Shown here: piece after piece, positions 1 through 4,898 of the stretch
Layout of the letters: the number at the start of each line of letters is the position of its first letter
Numbering within the stretch: position 1 is the first letter of the stretch
From: Planctomycetota bacterium
Lineage (GTDB): Bacteria; Planctomycetota; Phycisphaerae; Sedimentisphaerales; Anaerohalosphaeraceae
Reading direction: 5' to 3'
Assembly (NCBI GenBank): GCA_003644175.1
Contig: QNBS01000186.1
Coordinates: forward strand, 1 to 5,284
Length of the DNA: 5,284 nt
Translations under genes and position numbers: made by a program
The notes under the pieces: model-generated
Databases searched by the model: none
Seen by the model: only the letters and a program-made list of their open reading frames with translations
Told to the model about the DNA's origin: nothing

Positions 1-111
1 CTGTTGCGGAAACAACATTTGTCATTCCCGCGAAAGCGGGAATCCAGACTATTCGCACTGGATCCCCGCTTTCGCGGGGATGACAGCGGCCATTTTTTCT
101 TTCCGCAACAG
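1..111. repeat. Palindromic REP/MITE-like element, outer inverted repeats
   Basis: The first 12 bases (CTGTTGCGGAAA, 1-12) are the exact reverse complement of 100-111 (TTTCCGCAACAG), so the whole 111-bp block is bounded by perfect terminal inverted repeats enclosing the hairpin pair at 21-84. No transposase is encoded inside, and no flanking target duplication can be judged because the left end coincides with the window edge. The left arm can also form a small local hairpin (TGTTG 2-6 with CAACA 13-17). Short non-coding elements of this type are usually moved in trans by a transposase or REP-associated (RAYT) enzyme. Whether this one was mobile is inference. Confidence 0.7.
21..84. repeat. 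Paired inverted hairpins, REP/BIME-like core
   Basis: Two 27-bp arms (21-47 and 58-84) are inverted copies of each other with two mismatches, separated by 10 bp. Each arm is itself a perfect hairpin: an 8-bp stem with a GAAA loop at 24-43, and an 8-bp stem with a TTTC loop at 62-81. The two differences between the arms pair with each other inside each arm (T-A in the first, C-G in the second), so each arm keeps a perfect stem. This GTCATTCCCGC...GCGGGAAT type of repeat is widespread in Gram-negative genomes as dispersed intergenic copies. Its translation gives the familiar spurious FPRKRESR-type peptides, so the open frames crossing it are not genes. Confidence 0.85.
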
Positions 112-131
112 GAACTAATTAAATCGACTGA

Positions 132-272
132 AAAGGCGACAGGCTTGAGATTAAGCCAAAAGATTTGTGTCCCTTATCGGACAGAGTGATTAATGAGCCG
201 GATCCTTTTGCCGATTCTGCTGATCGGGCATTGCAAAACGGGGCGTACAGCCTTATGATTGCCGAGCTATGA
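132..272 (+). CDS. Possible short coding region or gene remnant upstream of the membrane protein
   Basis: The frame open from 132 (just after a TGA at 129-131) to the TGA at 270-272 reads as an ordinary mixed-composition peptide of up to 46 residues, ending in NGAYSLMIAEL. Its stop overlaps the next start as ATGA (269-272), the classic arrangement of translationally coupled genes. Against it, no ATG lies near the beginning: the candidates are TTG 165, GTG 186 and a very late ATG 255, and none has a convincing SD. It may be the tail of a gene cut off by the palindromic element at 1-111, a very small gene, or chance. I recognise no family. Confidence 0.22.
   Translation, partial: KGDRLEIKPKDLCPLSDRVINEPDPFADSADRALQNGAYSLMIAEL
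231..259 (+). promoter_or_regulatory. Candidate sigma-70 promoter just before the 439-aa gene
   Basis: TTGCAA (231-236) and TATGAT (254-259) are separated by 17 bp and match the -35 and -10 consensus at 4/6 and 5/6 positions. Transcription would begin at about 265-267, only a few bases before the ATG at 269, so the message would be leaderless or nearly so. That would fit the absence of an SD in front of that ATG. It is a pattern match only, and a promoter upstream of the window is equally possible. Confidence 0.3.
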
Positions 273-1588
273 GGATTAATGCAGAGATAATCAGGAAATA
301 TTCGCTGGAAGAGGTTGCTCTCCTGGTCATGTTTGCTTTTGGGCTGCTGATTGCGGGCCTGATCGTTGTCCGCCGAAGCCGCATCGAGATGTCCGAGCCT
401 GTCCAACTGCCCTACAGCGGCCTTTCGCTGTCGCTTCCGGCGGGTCCCGGCTGGGAATGGGAAGGGTTCGCAGGCTGGTCGTACGCAACAACCAATGAAT
501 TCAACCTCAGTAAACGCCTGCTCGTCGGCAATAAGATTGCCGCCGGCGTCCATTGCCGCTATCTTCTGGCGTCGCCTGAAACTGATCCCGAGCAGGTGCT
601 GACAGACAGACTGAGCGCCGCGACTCTGCAGGAGGTCCGTTCAGGCCGGATCGTCAATGATGTCGCCATCCATTGGGTACAGATCGCCGACACGTTTCTG
701 GGTGTTGCGTCCCTTGACCACGGAAGGATGCTGGAGGTCATGGTCAAGGCGCCGGCCGAGCATCGGCTGGCGGACAAAGTCTTTCGGCTGGTCGCCGAAA
801 GCGTTGTGTTCGAGTCCGACAAACTCATATCTCAAGGCGTTGACTTCATCCAACGCTTCAGGAGCCAGGGTCTCGCCGATATCCGTCAACAGCAAAACGC
901 CGCTGACAGCGAGAGCGTATACCTCATCAATGACGCCGGGGATAAGCCTGCGGGATTTCAAATCGAGATTTTCCGAAGGAGTGCGGAAGGCGGCGACTGG
1001 AGCAGTGTGGCCGTTGAAAGAATCCACTACACCGTCGGCACAAGAGGCCAAACCAGCAAGAGTCATTTCGAATGCACAGACCGCCTTGACCGGTTCATCT
1101 GGCGAAGCGATCGCACGATCCGGCGTGCGCGGCGCGCAATAACCACCGAAATCGAATTAACCGGCGACGGATACATGAAGATCCGCCGCGCGACGTCCTC
1201 AAAGGAGTTGACTTACCGGCCCGCCGACGGCGCCGTCCCCGAAATCCTCATCGACCGAATCGCGCGTGCTTTTCTGGATGCGTATGAAAATGGGGCTGTC
1301 ATCGACCTTATATTAGCCGACGGAGCGATCGTACCGGCTGTGATTTCCACCGTTGGCGCCTCCCTGGATACCGAGAACAAATGGGGCGCGGCATATTCGG
1401 TCCGCGTCCGGTTCCTTCTCGGCGGGGACGCATATGTGCAAAGTTACTTTGACTTCGAGAAGAACCTCGTGGGCAAAATAGACAAGAGCCGAAGGGTGCT
1501 TTACTGGCACAAGTCCGACCGAAAGACGCTGGCTGAGACCTTTGATAATATCGAAAGGCATCTCGGTCCGCCCCCTGTCGGTCGATAG
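269..1588 (+). CDS. Membrane-anchored protein of unknown function (439 aa)
   Basis: I do not recognise this family. One strong hydrophobic helix spans residues about 14-34 and is followed by a basic stop-transfer-like patch (RRSR, 35-38). The remaining 400 residues are soluble-looking, mixed alpha/beta in character, with no further membrane segment. A stretch at about 47-62 (LPYSGLSLSLPAGPGW) resembles the start of a beta-rich domain, and there are only two cysteines (C96, C269). I see no nucleotide-binding or metal-binding motif. The ATG at 269 is the only usual start codon after the in-frame TGA at 221, and it has no SD, so translation is either coupled to the short frame ending at 272 or leaderless. 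The stop lies 36 nt before the ATG of trxB on the same strand, so the two are probably co-transcribed. Membrane topology is unclear because both flanks of the helix are basic. The coding call is solid; the function is open. Confidence 0.85.
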   Translation: MRINAEIIRKYSLEEVALLVMFAFGLLIAGLIVVRRSRIEMSEPVQLPYSGLSLSLPAGPGWEWEGFAGWSYATTNEFNLSKRLLVGNKIAAGVHCRYLLASPETDPEQVLTDRLSAATLQEVRSGRIVNDVAIHWVQIADTFLGVASLDHGRMLEVMVKAPAEHRLADKVFRLVAESVVFESDKLISQGVDFIQRFRSQGLADIRQQQNAADSESVYLINDAGDKPAGFQIEIFRRSAEGGDWSSVAVERIHYTVGTRGQTSKSHFECTDRLDRFIWRSDRTIRRARRAITTEIELTGDGYMKIRRATSSKELTYRPADGAVPEILIDRIARAFLDAYENGAVIDLILADGAIVPAVISTVGASLDTENKWGAAYSVRVRFLLGGDAYVQSYFDFEKNLVGKIDKSRRVLYWHKSDRKTLAETFDNIERHLGPPPVGR

Positions 1589-1612
1589 GAGTATTAGAGC
1601 TAACGTACAGGC

Positions 1613-1618
1613 AAGGAG
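1613..1618 (+). promoter_or_regulatory. Ribosome binding site of trxB
   Basis: AAGGAG ends 6 nt before the ATG at 1625 but only 3 nt before the in-frame TTG at 1622. The spacing selects the ATG and gives a 332-residue protein beginning MSEQIYD. Confidence 0.8.
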
Positions 1619-1624
1619 ACATTG

Positions 1625-2623
1625 ATGAGCGAGCAGATTTATGATTGTATAATCGTCGGCGCAGGTCCCGCCGGGTTAGGCGCCGCACTCTATTCGGCAA
1701 GAGACCGGTTCAAGACGCTGATTCTGGAGAAATTCTATCCCGGCGGCCAGATCGCCACCACCGACCGGATTGAAAACTACCCTGCCTTTGACAATATATC
1801 GGGCCCGGACCTGATAGAAAAAATGACCAACCAGGTTACCGGCTTCGGCGCCGAGATAAAGGGCGGAGCGGAGGCGACTTCCCTAAAGAAACTGGACGAC
1901 GGAAATATTCAGGTAATGTGCGATGAAGATTCGTATACTGCAAGGGTAGTGATTCTGTCGCCGGGAAGCTCGTATCGCAAATTAGGCGCACCCGGAGAGG
2001 AGGAGTTTAGAAACGCCGGCGCCGGCGTGAGCTATTGCGGGACGTGCGATGCGCCGTTTTTTAAGGGCAGGAAGGTCGTCGCCGTCGGCGGCGGCAACAC
2101 CGCGATTGAGGAAACCCTGCATTTGGCGAAATTTGCCGCCGAGGTTACGATGGTTCATCGCAGGCAGGAATTTCGTGCGGCAAGGGTCCTGACCGAAGAA
2201 CTGATGGCCAAAGTCAGTGAGCCGGATTCGAATCTGAAGCTGAAACTCGATTCGGTTGTTACGGCGATTGAAGGCGAAGGAAAGGTCCAGTCGGTCAAGA
2301 TAAAGAATGTCAAGACCGACGAAATAGCCGACTTTGCCTGCGACGGGGTGTTTATCTTCATCGGCATGGAGCCCAACACCGGCTTTTTGAAGGATTTTGT
2401 GGAATTGTCCGAGCACGGTTTTATCAAGTGCGACTGTGCCTACCTGCGCACGGCGGTGCCGGGCGTGTTTGTCGCCGGCGACTGCAGGGTGGGGGCGGCG
2501 ATGCAGCTTATTACCGCCGTCGCCGACGGAGTAAACGCAGCCATGTGGATGAAGCAATACTTCCGCGACCCCAACTGGTGGAACGAAGCGGTATCGGACA
2601 TACTCCAGCCCGGTGGCTGGTAA
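1625..2623 (+). CDS. trxB: Thioredoxin reductase (NADPH), FAD-dependent
   Basis: This cytoplasmic flavoenzyme uses NADPH to reduce the disulfide of thioredoxin, supplying electrons for ribonucleotide reduction and thiol homeostasis. The 332 residues match the low-molecular-weight bacterial type. Visible in order: FAD-binding GAGPAG (12-17), the GGQIATTD and ENYP segments (40-53), the redox-active CGTC within YCGTCDAPFF (138-141), NADPH-binding GGGNTA (155-160), HRRQEFRA (178-185) that reads the NADPH 2'-phosphate, and the second FAD motif GVFVAGD (280-286). Two points are unusual. The RQ pair that normally follows the AGD motif is MQ here (M293-Q294). The C-terminus extends slightly beyond the E. 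coli enzyme with an aromatic tail (W318, W319, W332). The intact NADPH motifs argue against the ferredoxin-dependent and orphan relatives that carry aromatic tails. It probably shares an operon with the membrane protein upstream. No canonical terminator follows. Confidence 0.95.
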   Translation: MSEQIYDCIIVGAGPAGLGAALYSARDRFKTLILEKFYPGGQIATTDRIENYPAFDNISGPDLIEKMTNQVTGFGAEIKGGAEATSLKKLDDGNIQVMCDEDSYTARVVILSPGSSYRKLGAPGEEEFRNAGAGVSYCGTCDAPFFKGRKVVAVGGGNTAIEETLHLAKFAAEVTMVHRRQEFRAARVLTEELMAKVSEPDSNLKLKLDSVVTAIEGEGKVQSVKIKNVKTDEIADFACDGVFIFIGMEPNTGFLKDFVELSEHGFIKCDCAYLRTAVPGVFVAGDCRVGAAMQLITAVADGVNAAMWMKQYFRDPNWWNEAVSDILQPGGW

Positions 2624-2635
2624 CAACCCGCATCT

Positions 2636-2646
2636 GGGCCAAATAG
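2636..2646 (+). repeat. Left copy of 11-bp imperfect direct repeat flanking the defence cassette
   Basis: GGGCCAAATAG here matches GGGCCCAATAG at 4836-4846 at 10 of 11 positions in the same orientation. The two copies bracket the AT-richer ATPase-RloB cassette. This could be an insertion scar or a target-site duplication. A match this short between two intergenic regions of this size could also arise by chance. Confidence 0.3.
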
Positions 2647-2711
2647 GCAGCACAGCGTCCGATAAAGAGCTGATGGCCGCTATTTTCCTTGAAAATATTG
2701 ATATTAATTTG

Positions 2712-2739
2712 TTTACCTCGAACTATTAGGCGATATAAT
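2712..2739 (+). promoter_or_regulatory. Sigma-70-like promoter of the ATPase-RloB cassette
   Basis: TTTACC (2712-2717, 4/6 to the -35 consensus) and a perfect TATAAT (2734-2739) are separated by 16 bp in the AT-rich gap after trxB. The predicted start at about 2746 gives a leader of roughly 63 nt that is very rich in A and carries only a weak SD (AAGG, 2795-2798) 10 nt before the ATG at 2809. An AT-rich 7-bp hairpin (TATTTTC 2681-2687 with GAAAATA 2691-2697) lies just upstream and could be an operator, though nothing shows that it is bound. Confidence 0.6.
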
Positions 2740-2809
2740 GATTATGATTTTAAGTAGGAATCTGCAGAAAAATCGCAAAAAAGGCAAGAACATTAAGGCA
2801 GAAATCTAA
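2738..2809 (+). CDS. Possible 23-codon leader frame ending in TAATG at the ATPase start
   Basis: A frame beginning ATG-ATT-ATG at 2738 runs 23 codons to a TAA (2807-2809) that overlaps the ATPase start as TAATG, an arrangement that allows translational coupling. The peptide is short and strongly basic (many Lys, plus Arg), with an MIMIL start, and a weak AGG (2728-2730) precedes it. However, its ATG overlaps the -10 box of the promoter at 2712-2739. It could therefore be translated only from a message starting further upstream, for example read-through from trxB. An A-rich leader yields open frames easily, so this is a weak call. Confidence 0.15.
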   Translation: MIMILSRNLQKNRKKGKNIKAEI

Positions 2810-4107
2810 TGCTGGCAGAATTTCGAGTGTCAAATTTCAGGTCTTTCAAGGACGAACAGGTTCTGAGCCTGATAGTGAGTTGTCCAGAATCCGAAGGAAG
2901 CAACTCGCTCAAGGTGGGCAAGTACCATATTCTCAAGACTGCTGCAATTTATGGCGCAAATGCCTCCGGCAAGAGCAATCTTATTAGAGCTTTGAGTTGT
3001 ATGCAACATGTTGTGCAGAATTCTGCAGGATACAAGTCAGGAGAAAAGTTACCTGTCGTGCCATTTCTATTTGACGAGCAAACCAGAAAGCAGCCATCCA
3101 GTTTTGAAATGACATTCTTCATTGACAATGTCAGACACCAATACGGTTTCAGTGCAACCGCGGAGAAGATTCACGATGAATGGCTTCTGGTTTACCCCAC
3201 GGGAAGACGGCAGACCTGGTTTGAGAGATGGATGGACGATAAGAGCGGCAAGGCTCAGATCAAGTTCAGCGATACATTTCTTAAGGGAAACAAGAATGCG
3301 CTGTGGTCTAAAGTCAAAGATAACTCGTTGTTTCTATCGGTGGCAACTCAGTGGAATCATGAACAGTTGTCGAGAATCTATGAGTGGGTAGGTTCAAGGA
3401 TTCGGGAGTTGCCTCCCCTTGCAGTGGGAAGAAGGCTGACGGATGAATTGCTGTTCGATGAGAAACGAGAAGCAAAGGGTTCCGGGTTTTACAGGACGGC
3501 GATTGAGGTTTTGAAGAAAGCCGATCTGGGTATAACAGACATAGATATAGAAAAGGCGGCCGTGGAACAATTGAGAATACCGGACGAGTTTCCAGAAAAA
3601 GTAAAGGAGCAACTTGTCGAGCAGTTCAGAGAGAGTCCTCCTTACTTTGTTACAGCATATCACCACATGAAGTCTACCGGACGGAAATACCCCTTGAATT
3701 TTGAGGAGGAATCAGAAGGCACCAAAAACTTCTACTCATACCTTGGGCCTTTGGTCAAGTCTGTAAGCTTCGGTTACACTATTCTCAGGGATGAGCTTGA
3801 GTCCAGCCTGCATCCGCTGCTTACACGAGAGATAGTTGAGACTGTAAGGGACAATGAACATGACGGCGTCAGTGCCCAGTTGATATTTACCACCCACGAT
3901 ACAACCCTGCTTGATCCAGAGTTATTTGGGCGTGATCAGATATGGTTTACAGAAAAGGACGAATCAGGGGCGACCCAATTGTATTCCCTGGCTGATTACA
4001 GAGAAAAGCCTCGTAAAGGCGAAGCGATGCAGAAGAGGTATCTTGCCGGACGTTACGGAGCAGTGCCCATTATTGAAAGGTTTGATTTGCGTGGGGCGAA
4101 GAAATAG
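2809..4107 (+). CDS. AAA15/AAA21-type ATPase, partner of RloB (RloA/AbiLi-like)
   Basis: This is an ABC-like ATPase of the family often annotated as 'ATP-binding protein' (COG1106-like), 432 aa and apparently full length. It starts with the typical N-terminus (FRVSNFRSFKDEQVLSL). Walker A is GANASGKS (49-56). A signature-like ESEGTKNF (301-308) is followed by the Walker B region, where D328-E329 precede the family's SLHP (333-336), and the H-loop is TTHD (361-364). The C-terminus has the RDQIWFTEKD and KRYLAGRYGAVP blocks (375-384, 409-420) that I associate with members paired with RloB. The residue before the Walker B acids is Arg (ILRDE), where a hydrophobic one is usual. The gene overlaps the RloB start by 17 nt, so the two are co-translated. 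Related pairs act in phage defence, with the ATPase thought to sense or restrain and the partner to attack. That role here is inferred. The gene is AT-richer than its neighbours, suggesting transfer. Confidence 0.9.
   Translation: MLAEFRVSNFRSFKDEQVLSLIVSCPESEGSNSLKVGKYHILKTAAIYGANASGKSNLIRALSCMQHVVQNSAGYKSGEKLPVVPFLFDEQTRKQPSSFEMTFFIDNVRHQYGFSATAEKIHDEWLLVYPTGRRQTWFERWMDDKSGKAQIKFSDTFLKGNKNALWSKVKDNSLFLSVATQWNHEQLSRIYEWVGSRIRELPPLAVGRRLTDELLFDEKREAKGSGFYRTAIEVLKKADLGITDIDIEKAAVEQLRIPDEFPEKVKEQLVEQFRESPPYFVTAYHHMKSTGRKYPLNFEEESEGTKNFYSYLGPLVKSVSFGYTILRDELESSLHPLLTREIVETVRDNEHDGVSAQLIFTTHDTTLLDPELFGRDQIWFTEKDESGATQLYSLADYREKPRKGEAMQKRYLAGRYGAVPIIERFDLRGAKK
4076..4080 (+). promoter_or_regulatory. 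Ribosome binding site deciding the RloB start
   Basis: AAAGG inside the end of the ATPase gene lies 10 nt before the GTG at 4091. It supports that GTG over any earlier in-frame codon, since the frame is open back to 3911 within the ATPase gene. Confidence 0.5.
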
Positions 4108-4726
4108 GACAAGAAGTCTTAAGCGGGCCAAACCTTACCTTGAACCTCGCAGCAGGATTCTGATTGTCTGTGAGGACGCTAAATCTTCGCCCCGTTATTT
4201 CATGCACATCAGAGATAAGCTCAGGCTTCATCCGGTTGAAGTGTCAGTTTGCGGCAGAGAGTGCGGCAGTGCGCCAATAAACGTGGTGGATCATGCTATC
4301 GCAAGAAAAATATCTGTCAAGACAAGTCCTGTTAGAGATGAGTACGATGACATCTTTTGTGTCATCGATATTGATACACACACGACTCTGGATGCAGCGA
4401 TCAATAAGGCAAGGGATCATAGATTATCAATCATTCTGAGCAACCCTTGCTTTGAGTATTGGTATATTCTGCATTTTAGGAGAACGGGTTCTGCTTATCA
4501 TGCAAGCAGTGCGGTCGTCTCGGATCTTAAGAACGATTTCCCAAATTACGACAAAGGTAATGCCGAAATATTTGAGGCTATCTATCCGGAGACGGATACT
4601 GCGATTGAAAGGTCCAGGGAAATTCTCAGATCACAGCACCATGACAATGAGGACTTAAGACAATGCAATCCGTCAACGCATGTTCATCGTGTCGTTGGGC
4701 GCCTTAAGGAAGTTTCTGTGATGTAA
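4091..4726 (+). CDS. rloB: RloB-family protein (AbiLii-like, putative Toprim-type effector)
   Basis: This 211-aa protein begins at GTG 4091 with the typical basic RloB N-terminus (GRRNRTRSLKRAKP). It then shows the family blocks in order: ILIVCEDAKSSPRYF (23-37), FCVIDIDTH (89-97), SNPCFEYWYILHF (117-129), YDKG (153-156) and NPSTHVH (193-199). E28 together with D93 and D95 matches the acidic layout of Toprim-type metal sites, so nuclease-like activity on nucleic acid is plausible but not established for this protein. RloB genes were first noted inside type I restriction loci, and the lactococcal AbiL system pairs an AAA ATPase with an RloB-like AbiLii. No restriction genes are present here, so the pair looks free-standing. 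The open frame extends back to 3911 inside the ATPase gene, but that extension is not RloB-like and has no role. The protein appears complete, with no downstream partner on the same strand before the aldo/keto reductase. Confidence 0.9.
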   Translation: MGRRNRTRSLKRAKPYLEPRSRILIVCEDAKSSPRYFMHIRDKLRLHPVEVSVCGRECGSAPINVVDHAIARKISVKTSPVRDEYDDIFCVIDIDTHTTLDAAINKARDHRLSIILSNPCFEYWYILHFRRTGSAYHASSAVVSDLKNDFPNYDKGNAEIFEAIYPETDTAIERSREILRSQHHDNEDLRQCNPSTHVHRVVGRLKEVSVM

Positions 4727-4740
4727 GTCAGAGAAAGTTA

Positions 4741-4765
4741 CACATAGGAAATGTGGATTTCACAT
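4741..4765. repeat. CACAT/ATGTG/CACAT alternating repeat at 10-bp spacing
   Basis: CACAT (4741-4745), ATGTG (4751-4755) and CACAT (4761-4765) begin exactly 10 bp apart, one helical turn. The middle copy can pair with either neighbour to give two mutually exclusive 5-bp hairpins. It lies just after the RloB stop, and no T-run follows, so it is not a standard terminator. It could be a protein-binding site or chance. Confidence 0.3.
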
Positions 4766-4835
4766 GAACTGATTGTCTGGTCCTGATGCTAAAAGTGAAG
4801 ATATCGGCCCATCTTGGACATCTAACCATTGCGGC

Positions 4836-4846
4836 GGGCCCAATAG
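4836..4846 (+). repeat. Right copy of 11-bp imperfect direct repeat flanking the defence cassette
   Basis: GGGCCCAATAG matches the left copy at 2636-2646 with one difference and sits just before the leader of the aldo/keto reductase, near where the sequence becomes GC-rich again. See the left copy for interpretation. Confidence 0.3.
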
Positions 4847-4886
4847 ATTGTTAAACTACATTTTTTGTGGCTATGGCACATATATC

Positions 4887-4891
4887 GGGAG
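4887..4891 (+). promoter_or_regulatory. Ribosome binding site of the aldo/keto reductase
   Basis: GGGAG is 7 nt from the ATG at 4899 but only 1 nt from the in-frame ATG at 4893, so the second ATG is the better start. The upstream promoter is unclear: TTGTTA (4848-4853) with TATGGC (4872-4877) at 18 bp is only a weak match. Confidence 0.65.
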
Positions 4892-4898
4892 AATGGTC

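Noticed and set aside
62..98. Hairpin plus T6 (93-98) as a terminator for a gene left of the window
   Set aside because: The T-run starts 11 nt after the stem, too far for an intrinsic terminator, and the stem is explained by the repeat.
1..111. CRISPR repeat or array
   Set aside because: There are only two inverted arms with a 10-bp gap, no direct repeats with regular spacers, and no cas genes.
4..189. 61-aa open frame across the palindromic repeat
   Set aside because: Its FPRKRESR...DPRFRGDD peptide is the usual translation artefact of this repeat class, and it has no SD.
193..258. 21-codon hydrophobic frame (MSRILLPILLIG...)
   Set aside because: Very short, weak SD, and competes with the better-coupled frame ending at 272. 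Nothing supports translation.
2605..2620. CCAGCC-CGGT-GGCTGG hairpin at the end of trxB as a terminator
   Set aside because: The 6-bp stem lies within the last codons (QPGGW) and no T-run follows, so it does not meet the intrinsic terminator pattern.
1982..2653. 223-aa antisense frame over trxB
   Set aside because: A shadow of a GC-rich gene: no recognisable domain, and it lies opposite an unambiguous enzyme.
3911..4090. N-terminal extension of the RloB frame inside the ATPase gene
   Set aside because: The extension lies entirely within the ATPase coding sequence and lacks RloB-like residues. GTG 4091 with AAAGG 10 nt upstream gives the family-typical N-terminus.
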